Assembly: GCA_004335835.1 (NCBI GenBank)
Contig: RWJK01001788.1
Location: 1-35,185 of the forward strand
Source of the DNA: Scenedesmus sp. ARA3
Taxonomy: Eukaryota > Chlorophyta > Chlorophyceae > Sphaeropleales > Scenedesmaceae
Length of the DNA: 35,185 bases
Reading direction: 5' to 3'
Shown piece after piece: positions 11,001 to 18,607 of this stretch (positions within the stretch are counted from its first letter, which is position 1; each line of letters opens with the position of its first letter). Made by a program: the position numbers and the translations under genes. The notes below the pieces were generated by a model, which saw only the letters and a program-made list of their open reading frames with translations, made no database searches and was not told the DNA's origin.

Positions 11001-12239
11001 TGCTGCCACCAGCCTCCAATCACCCCTAATTCCTGCCCCTTTCTGCTGTCTGCCCTTCCGTTTATAACATGACTGTTACATTTGTGACATGTAACGCAGC
11101 TGCCGAATACCTCGGAGGGCTGCGAGCTGTACCTTCCATTACAACCCTCCAGCCACCACTCAAGGCCCTTCTGCCGCCGTGTGTCATGTAACTGTCATGT
11201 AACAGGTTGTAACACAACTGCTGGCCACCTCGGAGGTCTGTGAGCTGTACCTGCTGTCGCCACCCTCTAGCCGCCACTCAATACCCTTCTGCCGCCGTGT
11301 GTCATGTAACTGTCATGTAACAGGTTGTAACAATACTGCTGGCCACCTCCGAGGGCTGCAAGCTGTACCTGCTGTCCTCACCTCCCAGCCGCCGCTGACC
11401 CCTGCTTCAACTGGCTGCCTGCCTCGTCATATTACTGTTATTTTTGTGACAGGTGGTAACCCAGCTGCTGGCCACCTCGGAGGGGTGAGCTGTACTTCTG
11501 TCACCACCCTCTAGCTACCACTCAAGCCCCTGGTGCCGCTGTGTGTCATGCAACTGTCACGTAACAGGTTGTAACGCAGCTGCTGGCCACCTCGGAGGGC
11601 TGCGAGCTGTACCTGCTGTCACAAACCGCAGCCGCTTCTAACCTCTCCCTCGTTTGCTGCGTGCGTGTCATGTAACTGTTATTTCTTTGACAGGTTGTGA
11701 CGCAGCTGCTGGCAACATCTGAAGGCTGCGAGCTGTACCTGCTGTCACCAGCTTCCTTTGGCTTCTCAGTGGGCGAGGAGCTGGCCTTCGCAGAGGTGCA
11801 GGTGGGCGGCTGGAATGCTACTTCTGGATCCACCATTTGAAATATAGTATATGACCGTGGGCGAGAAATTGGCCTTTGCAGAGGTGCAGGTGGGTGGCTG
11901 GAATCCACCTTTTAAAGTTCCCAATCAAAATAATATGAAAAATATTAGCAGGCACGTTCACCTCATCAGCAGTAACGCGAAGCCTTGACGGGCTGGTGCT
12001 TAAAATCAGGTCCAGTCGACAATGCGCAAACAAGTCCAAGATTTAAAGAATGCTCAGCACACTGATGATGATCGCCAACCGCACTGCGCTGTATTGCCCT
12101 GCAGGAGGTGGGCCGGCTGCTGCGCAAGACAGCGCTGGGTGTGGTGGCAGGCGGGCAGGTGCTGCTGCTGCCAGAGCCGGGGTGGCGGTGGACGGTGGCG
12201 GAGCACGACCGCATCGCAGCCATTGCAGAGTCGTGGTGA
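1..12239 (+). CDS. CASTOR/POLLUX/DMI1-like ion channel, C-terminal part (5' end outside window)
   Basis: Proposed exons: 3-93, 1575-1687, 2300-2415, 2960-3333, 3791-4987, 5226-5353, 5829-5885, 6086-6139, 6454-6498, 6672-6860, 7254-7365, 8048-8222, 9254-10190, 11694-11801 and 12105-12239. All introns are GT-AG and all phases agree, giving 1276 residues and a TGA at 12237. Family landmarks in order are AVLVLHPEG near residue 6, PTHLLNMPVKRMVN, TLQPWSATIYHSIL, LTLNPHEGIRLVPGDVLVAL (end of the first RCK lobe), KRLRIVVAGF then LDYAPPGSTVTFAV (start of RCK2), NPTSREALAAAGLLAADSVL then LAADESL, and GEELAFAEV near the C terminus. This order matches plant CASTOR/POLLUX proteins, which form cation channels of the nuclear envelope. 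The pore helices would lie upstream. Algal insertions lengthen it greatly. The family call rests on remembered motif order, not alignment; the exon model is stronger than the function. Confidence 0.72.
18..1002 (+). repeat. Five-copy donor-side exon-edge array (HPEG/DDDDSSASG exon)
   Basis: Five diverged copies of the first visible exon's 3' part end at 93, 316, 557, 785 and 1002, spaced 217-241 bases. Each encodes AVLVLHPEG-like then DGG.GG.DDDSSAS and is followed by GTTGGT (GTAAAA in the last). The intervening sequence is also repeated; the spacers after copies 1 and 4 are clearly the same sequence. Copy 3 has an internal duplication near 473-496. Only copy 1 is continuous with upstream coding sequence. 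Confidence 0.85.
1040..1640 (+). repeat. Three-copy acceptor-side exon-edge array (QGAGLAGDDPGAAALK exon)
   Basis: Three copies of the exon start follow a CAG acceptor at 1155, 1364 and 1575, spaced about 210 bases. The first two diverge after ALKM and do not continue into the conserved IMALTAQLLGKKAAVVVQ; the third is the intact exon with a GTGAGT donor at 1688. Spacer sequence is also repeated, including a CCCGGCGTTTATGTTTT-like block. Confidence 0.85.
1878..2415 (+). repeat. Four-copy acceptor-side exon-edge array (VPESAKDGAGGLAVLDQVLGM exon)
   Basis: Copies start at 1914, 2062, 2171 and 2300. The first three are preceded by CTG runs ending in CAG. All four keep the amino acids PESAKDGAGGLAVLDQVLGM with one change (K for E in copy 2), while flanks differ. 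Only the fourth continues into GRPTHLLNMPVKRMVN and a GTGAGA donor at 2416, so it is taken as the constitutive exon. Confidence 0.88.
2520..3010 (+). repeat. Two-copy acceptor-side exon-edge array (SLAVQTTLQPW exon) with repeated intron blocks
   Basis: The exon start (CCTGGCAGTGCAGACCACGC) occurs after CAG at 2735 and again at 2960, 225 bases apart. The second copy continues as a full exon. Upstream intron blocks with AAACCGCTCC and GTATCCGCCTC are repeated around 2550 and 2640, with a degraded relative near 2868, so the repeat unit extended into the intron. Confidence 0.8.
3488..3850 (+). repeat. Three-copy acceptor-side exon-edge array (AAVALTWRDTWLPVVL exon)
   Basis: Copies begin after CAG at 3526, 3644 and 3791. 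Each is preceded by a CTG-rich or TTG-rich pyrimidine tract and encodes AAVALTWR(E/D)TWLPVVL. Copies 1 and 2 break down after the Leu codon; copy 3 continues into the 1197-base exon. The unit also includes spacer text such as TTATCTC/TCATCTC and a CTGACTATC/CTGACCATC-type block. Confidence 0.85.
3791..4987 (+). other. Giant low-complexity exon (poly-Ala/Gln/Ser insert) of the channel-like gene
   Basis: This exon of 1197 bases stays open for about 399 codons between the two RCK-like halves, where plant relatives have only a short linker. It begins with an ordered segment (ALTWRDTWLPVVLDRL), then becomes Ala-, Ser-, Gln- and acid-rich with CAG/GCA/AGC runs at about 3911-3951, 4440-4481 and 4583-4614. 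It ends with basic repeats (LTKGVTKGVTKGVTGAM) that start the amphipathic repeat region. A patch with hydrophobic and Cys residues (SFSDMLRKLCCAAPAVAEFE) lies near 4750-4820. Other frames are also open across much of it, as expected for repeats, so the frame was chosen by splice phase and by the flanking domains. Confidence 0.6.
5281..5590 (+). repeat. Two-copy exon pair (GVTAVGGAV.T.AEGAADLSK), phase-compatible
   Basis: The end of exon 5226-5353 is repeated at 5529-5590. Both encode GVTAVGGAV(M/I)T(V/A)AEGAADLSK. The second has its own acceptor (GATGACAG at 5521-5528) and a better donor (GTGAGG against GTGTGG). Both accept a phase-1 upstream exon and leave phase 0. They cannot be spliced together in frame, because entering the second copy from phase 0 reads GCG TAA. 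Confidence 0.7.
5599..5643 (+). repeat. CAG microsatellite just downstream of a donor
   Basis: A CAA/CAG run of about 14 units follows the GTGAGG donor of the duplicated exon ending at 5590. It is intronic in the proposed model, unlike most CAG-oriented tracts here, which are exonic. Confidence 0.8.
6992..7473 (+). repeat. Exon-edge copies around exon 7254-7365 (three acceptor-side, one donor-side)
   Basis: Acceptor-side copies start at 6992 (shortest), 7112 (STAKPLASKRLAKVPPA) and 7254 (intact). A partial copy of the exon's later part, KRLRIVVAG followed by TAA, lies at 7444-7473, downstream of the real donor at 7366. The exon therefore has partial copies on both sides. Confidence 0.78.
7698..8110 (+). 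repeat. Three-copy acceptor-side array (EAGEDLLPHFLDYAPPGS exon) with long CTG tracts
   Basis: Copies start at 7723, 7857 and 8048, each directly after a CTG tract ending in CTGCAG. Copy 1 loses the frame after LPHFLD, copy 2 reads to APPGSTVMFAV, and copy 3 continues as the real exon to 8222. The text AACACCTCCCTGTC precedes CTG tracts 2 and 3, so the unit includes the microsatellite itself. Confidence 0.87.
7943..8047 (+). repeat. CTG microsatellite forming a 3' splice site
   Basis: Twenty-six uninterrupted CTG units (7943-8020), then CCA and more CTG units ending in CAG at 8047, immediately before exon 8048. The tract takes the place of the polypyrimidine tract. Similar CTG-to-CAG acceptors stand at 1878-1913, 2019-2061, 2148-2170, 3731-3790, 7698-7722 and 7803-7856. 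Confidence 0.9.
8124..9123 (+). repeat. Five-copy donor-side array (PPEELGxSGELKEVEERED exon end)
   Basis: The end of exon 8048-8222 is repeated with donors after 8222, 8474, 8629, 8880 and 9123. Copies 2, 4 and 5 remain fully open and keep EELGMSGE(L/M)KEVEERED then AEP(I/S)THHIKY; copy 3 is shortened at its start. Spacers are also repeated, including GAAGACTGGAAAGATGCACA and TTTACGGC blocks. Donors are GTGAGA in copies 1-4 and GTGGGT in copy 5. Confidence 0.9.
10454..10492 (+). repeat. Short interstitial telomere-like tract
   Basis: Degenerate repeats of the plant/green-algal telomere type: TTTAGGG, TTTGAG, TTTTGG, TTCAGGG, TTTGGG, TTTAGGG. A decayed relative (GTTTAGTGTTTAGAG) occurs at about 10810-10826, after another copy of the same exon edge, so the tract was carried in the repeat unit. 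Confidence 0.6.
10660..10684 (+). repeat. GATA/GATG simple repeat
   Basis: GATAGATGGATAGATGGATA lies inside the spacer between copies 4 and 5 of the exon-edge array ending at 10896. No function is assigned. Confidence 0.7.
10951..11801 (+). repeat. Seven-copy acceptor-side array (VVTQLLATSEGCELYLLS exon)
   Basis: Copies start near 10961, 11088, 11206, 11324, 11453, 11568 and 11694, about 115-130 bases apart. Most have a preceding CAG and a block such as GTGTCATGTAACTGTCATG. Copies 3, 4 and 6 are open and nearly identical in peptide; copy 5 has a TGA after ATSEG; copy 7 is the intact exon and continues to GEELAFAEVQ. Copies 2-6 share CTGGCCACCTC-type codons or close variants, while copy 7 uses synonymous CTGGCAACATC. 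Confidence 0.9.
11770..11889 (+). repeat. Two-copy donor-side array (GEELAFAEVQ exon end)
   Basis: The end of exon 11694-11801 is repeated 88 bases downstream, ending at 11889. The copy reads VGEKLAFAEVQ and is followed by GTGGGTGGCTGGAAT, matching the text after the real donor (GTGGGCGGCTGGAAT). Confidence 0.82.
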
Positions 12240-12650
12240 TGCTGACAATGGGATCTTAGAGACAAGTGGCGTGATATGTGCTGACCCATGTTACACCAAT
12301 CGAGACAGATGGGTCAGGGTGATGCAGCCGGTTAGTAGGTGGTGCTGCTGCCTGATCCTGGATGGAGGTGGATGGTGGCAGAGCATGACAGGATTGCGGC
12401 AATCGCAGAGTCGTGGTGATCACGATGCTGAGATTGTGACTGCCTGAGCCAGGCTGGAGCTGGATGGTGGCGGAGCACGGCAGGATTGCAGCGATTGTAG
12501 AGTCGTGGTGATGGGTGTGTGTATACATGTGCACCACAAAATGTACACACATGGGTGGCTGGTGGGCAGGTGCTGCTGCTGCAGCAGCCAGGCTGGAGGT
12601 GGACGGTGGCAGAGCACGACCGCATTGCAGCGAATGCAGAATCATGGTGA
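12155..12650 (+). repeat. Four-copy array of the terminal exon including its stop codon
   Basis: The end of the last exon, about VLLLPEPGWRWTVAEHDRIA then AIAESW and TGA, is repeated with stop codons at 12239, 12419, 12511 and 12650. Peptides stay recognisable (PDPGWRWMVAEHDRIAAIAESW in copy 2, with R/G changes in later copies). Spacer elements such as GTGATCA...GATGCTGA are partly shared. The copies lie past the stop, so they are in the 3' untranslated or downstream region. Confidence 0.85.
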
Positions 12651-13689
12651 TCATGGGCGGGGCTGTGAATGCAGAATCCGATTGGTGGCATGTGGTTGTG
12701 TTGCAGCATTTTGGTGGTGGGCAGGGTTGTGGGTCTCTTGTTGGCCTGGTTGACTGATGGGGGAGGCGATCTGGGTTGAGTGCCCGGCACTCACTGCCAG
12801 GCTGGCAGTGTGACCGGTGATCACTGGTGTGTCATGACACAGGTGAACATGAACATAATGACACAATGCCGTTAAGTGGTGATGCGGTTTGGTACATTAC
12901 CGTGGTGGGTGTGCTCAGAACAACGTGATCTGCAACACACAGCTTTGGCAGCATCATGTTGGTATTCGGTGGAGCATCTGGCCGCCAAGTACCACCTTCA
13001 GGAAAACCACTTATGGTGTGCACTAGTACTGAACGTGTGTTTGTTATTGCGGGTGCTGCGGTGGTGCATGCAGCAGCTGCTTTCTCCTCCTCCTGTCTGT
13101 GCTGCGTGCTGATCATCAAAGGTGGCACAGCTGTTGGATGTGGACGCATGACGCACATCAAGTGACCTGCAGCTGCAACTGCGCATGACGTGCATGATGA
13201 GGGGTGGTGGGTGCTGCTGTCAAGAACCGTTCTTGGTGGTATCAGCCATGTGTCAGCATTGATTCACCGTTGGTTACTTGATCGTTGGGGGTCTAAAACG
13301 ACCCAGCCTTGCACGGAGTAGAGTGTGCCTGTGGTGCCGGCGCGCCTAGCGGCAGTAATGTCCGCAGCTGCCGCTCAGCGGTTGAACATGTTAGCGGTTG
13401 GCGACCAGCCAGCTGAAGAGGGAGTTTGCAGTTTGCATCGATAATTTCACCGGTGCTGGTCGCAGCGGCTGCCGGCTGCTGCTACAGCCGCCTGTTGCCG
13501 CTCAGCGGTAGTGCCAGCAATCAGGTGGACATGTTTTTGGCAGGTTCTCACTGGTTACATGCAGACCTTGGCTCCCAGGAGTGCATTGCGAGGTGGTGAA
13601 AACATTATCAGCACGCGCCAAATGGCATGCATGCGGGATAACATTACATTACATTACATGCTCCACTCAACGAGGAGTGGGAACCCCAG
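12651..13689. other. Intergenic stretch without a supported gene
   Basis: Downstream of the channel-like gene. Short open frames exist on both strands (for example a plus-strand frame from about 12956 to 13165 ending GGTAVGCGRMTHIK), but none has a recognised domain or clear splice context. CTG tracts are scarce here. A short ACATT repeat lies at about 13637-13660. No clear TGTAA poly(A) motif was found close after the stop at 12239. Confidence 0.5.
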
Positions 13690-13902
13690 TCAGGAGCCAA
13701 CGAGAGGCTCATAGGGGGAGGAAACATCGAAGAACATCTCATTATCGTCCAAACCGCCAGAAGAAAACGCAGAAAAGAACTCATCAGCATCATCAATAGC
13801 TTGAGCAATAGCCTGAGAGGACAGAAGGACCTCAGGATCAGTGTCCGGGTGACACCGCATCAGATAGCAGCAGTGCACAAAAGCAGCCACCAAAGCAGGT
13901 GC
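13690..13902 (-). CDS. Probable terminal exon of an unrecognised protein
   Basis: On the minus strand a CAG acceptor (13903-13905) is followed by 70 open codons and a TGA at 13692-13690. The peptide starts APALVAAFVHCCYL, has an acidic middle (AIDDADEFFSAFSSGGLDD) and ends SPYEPLVGS. It has no homopolymer runs and uses many T-ending codons (GAT, TTT, GCT), unlike the neighbouring genes. This could be the last exon of a small gene or a remnant of a mobile-element protein. No family was recognised and no upstream exon could be placed with confidence. Confidence 0.35.
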   Translation of the reverse strand, partial: APALVAAFVHCCYLMRCHPDTDPEVLLSSQAIAQAIDDADEFFSAFSSGGLDDNEMFFDVSSPYEPLVGS

Positions 13903-15072
13903 CTGCTTCGGGAAAGATAAATATTCTGAGCCGCTTAGATGTGGCGCATCACCACTGGAACACTTGTGCTTCAGAGTCTACTGCACTGCTGCATGTTGCT
14001 GCATGCTGCCACCCCTGCGCCGCAACCCCCATAATATCCCTTTTGCGGTTGTGGCGTTTGCTACTACAAAAAAAGGAGCGACCCCGGACACCCGGGTATT
14101 CTATACCAAGCAGGCAGGCAGGGCAGGGCAATGCGGCGCAGGGCAGGGCAGGGCAGGGCAGGACCGTTCGTAGACTACTGATTCCCTGAAATGATGCAGC
14201 TGTGTGTATGTTGTGTGCTGCTGAACATTACTGCAGAGCGCAGGAAGCCCTGATGTACCCATCTGTCAGGGTAGAACCAACTACGACAGGAGTGCGTGCG
14301 CCACGTCAGCATTGCAAGAGCTGTGGTACCCCATTTCACAGCTACAAAAGCCGACAAACTGACATTACTGTATACACAATGGTGTCCGAGCACGCATCAA
14401 GTGCACAGTGCAGTGGCGGGAAAAGGCCCGCGGAAACCAGCAACGGCAGGGTTGGCAGTTAACTCGCTTAGACAATGCGACAGGCTGTTCGTGCCGATGC
14501 AAAAGCATAAAAAAATGTTTTAAATGCAGCCAATAAAAGTCGAGAAACACAACGTCGAGTCGAGAAACTCACCCTTTACAACGAACTGCTTAGCATCACC
14601 AGCAAAGTGGCTGTGTCAGATGGACTGAGTGACTGCAGCAGTAGGCAGCAATCAACAAGGTGCGGCGCTGTCTGGTTAGTTCTTGGTTTCCTCAGTACCT
14701 AATCTCAGATAGACTACAGTCACAGTGCTGCAGCCGCAAAGAATGGCAGCAGGGAAGCACCCAATGGCCAACAGCCTGATCGTGCGTTGCCGTCCTGCAA
14801 TCACATTGAACAGCCTCAACCCTTCCCCGCACAAACTCACCTCTACCCCGCAGCGCCTATACTCCCTTCTACACAACCCCGCGGCATCCTCCCGAGCCAC
14901 AACCCAATCGCCCCAACCCCGACACTCCGAATGAGCATAACAATCACGACATTACAGGTAACCTCACCCGAGTGAAGAGCTAAAGAGCCAAAGACAGGCT
15001 CATTAGGCAAAGGAAGCACAACAACAGCAATCAAGAACTACTGGTCCTTTCTAAAAACAATCGGTCACACAA
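13903..15072. other. Intergenic stretch between the unknown exon and MYND gene A
   Basis: No supported gene. It holds a GGGCA tandem run (about 14111-14162), an A-rich patch near 14068-14076, an AT-rich patch near 14505-14545 containing AATAAA, and a small direct repeat of GTCGAGAAAC (about 14539-14569). On the minus strand, TGTAA near 14950-14956 lies about 120 bases after the stop of MYND gene A and could serve as its poly(A) signal. Confidence 0.4.
14111..14162 (+). repeat. GGGCA/GGCA tandem repeat
   Basis: Runs of GGCA and GGGCA units with one interruption (AATGCGGCGCA). Confidence 0.8.
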
Positions 15073-15909
15073 TCACATGCCGCTGTATGTTTGGCCAGCA
15101 GCAGCCATGCGCTTGCATGCAGGCTTGTGCCGCCTCCAGTCAGCCTTCTGGCACGCCACGCTGCAGTAGCGGCAGCCGCAGACGCCGCATGCCTTGCAGG
15201 ACGCTGCTGCCTCACTCACACCAGCAAAGCTGCGGCAGTAAGGGTTGTTGCAGACCACCGGTAGCGGCGCTGCTGCCACCAGCGTCCTGCAAAGCTCCAC
15301 AGCATCTGCAAACTGCTGCTGGATTGCTGGCACCAGAACAGCAGCGCCGCGCAAAACCTGTGCATAGCTGTCCCCCACATCTTCCACCCACCACGTAGGC
15401 CACTTGTCACTGAATGCTGCCACAGCCGCTGCCCATTCTGGGCTGCTCTGCTGCAGATGCAGCAAATGGCTCCACTTCACTTGCTGACTGCTGCTGCTGC
15501 TAGCGGTGGATTCAGCAGGCCAGGATTCTGCTGCTGCCCCTGCTGCTGCTGCTGCTGGTTGCGCCTGTGCACCTCCCTGCAAACCTGCCACACACAGCAG
15601 CTGCAAGCAGCACAGCAGCGGCTGCACCACACGCAGCACTGCCAGCTGCCAGAACTGCCACTGCAGTGCTTCAGTGTCTTGTGTCGCATGCGCTGGCGGT
15701 GTCTGAGCCAGCTCGATTTTATAGTCCTCGTCATCAGGTGCCCACATCACCTGAAATTTTGGCTTAGCACTGAGAGCTGCAAACAGCAGCGCCGGGCCTG
15801 CTGCCTGCATGGCATCTGCCAGCTGCACCACGCTGCGCGCAAGCACCACAGCCAGCAGCNNNNNNNNNNNNNNNNNNNNNNNNNNNNNNNNNNNNNNNNN
15901 NNNNNNNNN

Positions 15910-15969
<60 letters not shown>

Positions 15970-17120
15970 TTCATTGAGTGTGACGGCAGCTTTCCAAATC
16001 CGGCGTGCTATGATGCGCATTGTGTTTTCAGCCAGCGCAGGGACATATGCGGGATAGCCAGCAGCAGCTGCTTGCTGGTACCTTGATTGAAGCAATGCTG
16101 CTGCTGCTGCTGCCGCTGCTGCTGCTGCAGCTCCTGCTGCTCCTGCTGCTCCTGCTGTTGCCGCTCCTGCTGCTCCTGCTGCTGCTGTTGCTGTCGCTGC
16201 TGATCGCTGGAATGTCACTCCTTGCTGCACGCTGCCCGCTGCTGCAATAAACTGCACAGCGCGCTTGACCAGGCTGGTCAGGGCAGATGCAATGCTCGCT
16301 GCTGCAACAGAGCTGCTCAGCACTTCTAAACTGGCGAGAACCGCTGATAGCCCCCGTGCAAACACGTCTGCTGCTGCAAACATGTTGCAGGCGTCAGTCA
16401 GTGGTGTCCGCAGGAAGCAATCAATCAGGGCTGCAAAGGCCTCCGGGTGTGCTGTTGCCAGCACCGGCAGTTGACCGTCCAGCATGTCGGAAGCTGCATC
16501 ACAGCAGCCAACATGAAGGCTCCATGTCAGAAAATTGTTGTCAAGCAGCATGAAAGCAAGCAGCACAAAGAGGCTAGCGGTTGGTATGAGATGTGAGCTG
16601 CAACATGAGCTGCTGCAGGCTTGTGCAATTAGCGCCGGGGCCTAACGAGCCGGAAAGTCAAAAGACAAGATCAGCGACCTGTGAGCAGGGTCAGTGTTGG
16701 ATTCAGCAATGATGCAGTGCACCGGCATTTGTACATGCAGCACACACAAAGGCAGAGCTGATATCAGACGCACACAGCTCAAATCAGCAGAAGCAGCGGC
16801 AGCAGCAGCAGCAGTACCCACCTAACGTCCCAGCCTGCACAGCAGCCATGCCTGTTACGGAAGCCCTGAGAGCCAACAGCTGCTGACTCACAATCTGATC
16901 CCACGCAGGCAGCAGCCCTCTAACCGAGCTTAGCCCAGAGTACCCCAGCTGCAGCTGCTGCAGCGGCGCCGCCAGCGCCTGCAGCAGCTGCAGCCCAGCC
17001 TGCTGCAGCACCTCAGGCGGCAGGCAGCCGCTGCCGCTGCTGCGCAGCACAGCACGGATCTGCATGTGCAGAAGTTCTGTGGTCTGCAGCAGCAGCAGCT
17101 CCCCTGCATCTGGTGTGTCA

Positions 17121-17155
<35 letters not shown>

Positions 17156-17869
17156 TGCTGCTCGCTGCTGCTGCATCTCCGCAGCAGCCAGCAGCAGCAG
17201 CTGCAGCAGCAGCCGCACAGCAGCAGCAGACAGCATTGCTGCGCCAGCAAACCTTGGACGGTTGAGCTGATCGCCACCCAGCCAGCAGCAGAAGGTACGG
17301 TTCAGTGGCAGCAAACACATGTGTATACGCTGCAACAAGTGCTGTGGCGTGCTGGTGCTGCTGCGGCCGCCGCTGCTGCTGCTGCTGCGTGCTGCAGCGC
17401 TGCTGAAAATCTGAGCTGCTGCATCCAGATAGGCCTGGCCACCAGGCAGCAGCAGCAGCATGTCAGTCTGATGGTGGAAGGCAGGGATGGGCAGCAGGTC
17501 TGCACGGTGCTGCTGTTGCTGCTTGGGCACTGCTGCTGACTCTTGTTGCGCCTGTGCACAACTGCTGGTCGTGGCACGCGCCACTGCTGCTGATGCCTGC
17601 TGCTGCTGCTGCCACTGCCACTCCTGTTGCATGTGTTTGGTGTGCACCAAATGCAGCATAGACACATGGACAGCCAGCAGCTGCAGCAGCAGCTCTGACA
17701 CAGCAGGATCAGCCAGCAGTTGGCATGCAGGCTCTGACGGATGCAAGCTGCCAGTTTCTGCCTCTTGTTCATCCAGCAGCTTTGACACTTCGTAGAGCAC
17801 CAAACCCGCATTAGCCTGTACTCCGCTGTACGCCGCATGCTGTTCTTGGGGCTTGCCGCTGCCGCCGCC

Positions 17870-17908
<39 letters not shown>

Positions 17909-18093
17909 CGCCATTGTGCTGGCCGCATTACCAGGCAGCAGCCTTCCAGCAGCCTGCAGTTGCTGCAGCAGCGGCAGAGCTGCTGGTAGTATGGTGCGGA
18001 GCATTGCAGGGTTGGCGCACGCCATGTCATACCACATGTCCGTAACTGCATGCACCAAGTCAAGTGCGGACACGAACACCGACCAGTCTCCTG

Positions 18094-18128
<35 letters not shown>

Positions 18129-18576
18129 GGGGCCGGTTTAATTGCAGCTCGCACAACTCCAGGCAGTGCCAGCCACAGGCCTGCATTGTCATCCAGCGGC
18201 AGCAGCAGCAGCAGCAGCAGCAGCGGCAGCAGCACACAGGCCACCGGCAGTGGCGGCACATGCGAGTAGCAATGTGCTGCTCTTGCAGCAAGTGAGTCAA
18301 GAGCGGCAGGGCTGCATCACACGGGCTGCTTCATAAAAGTTGTATGCTGTGCACGAGCAAGTTGTCAGCTGCCAGCAGCTTCAAGCATGAGATGAACAGG
18401 CTTACGTTGTAAGACGTACAGACCACTTTGCTTTCTGATTAAGCGTTTGTGATCAGATGTGCATGCATCCACATCACCTGTGGCTTGTGCCCCACCACTG
18501 ACCCGCCTGCCACCCACCTGACTGCTGCAGCTGTTGCGTCATTGCTGCAGCGAGTGTCCCACTTGTGCTGCTGTTG

Positions 18577-18607
<31 letters not shown>

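Larger units (their letters stand above)
7254..12239 (+). other. Second RCK-like lobe and C terminus of the channel-like gene
   Basis: Exons 7254-7365, 8048-8222, 9254-10190, 11694-11801 and 12105-12239 encode about residues 789-1276. RLRIVVAGF joins LDYAPPGSTVTFAV across the 7365/8048 junction, then NPTSREALAAAGLLAADSVL and LAADESL, as in the second NAD-binding fold of CASTOR/POLLUX proteins. Exon 9254-10190 carries a Gln/Ser/Ala insert of about 200 residues before FTYELLVPGEVEGAVLVQVA. The last two exons give TQLLATSEGCELYLLS, GEELAFAEVQ and a closing strand pair ending in AAIAESW-stop. This is the best-supported part of the family assignment. Confidence 0.68.

Noticed and set aside
1..12650. 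Introner-like mobile introns as the explanation for the repeats
   Set aside because: Each array has its own sequence unrelated to the others; no common element or terminal repeats are shared between introns.
12832..13165. Overlapping plus and minus open frames after the channel-like gene
   Set aside because: No family features on either strand and no clear exon boundaries; left as intergenic.
14676..15034. Two minus-strand open frames downstream of MYND gene A
   Set aside because: Short, no domain, and in the likely 3' flank of gene A; not supported as coding.
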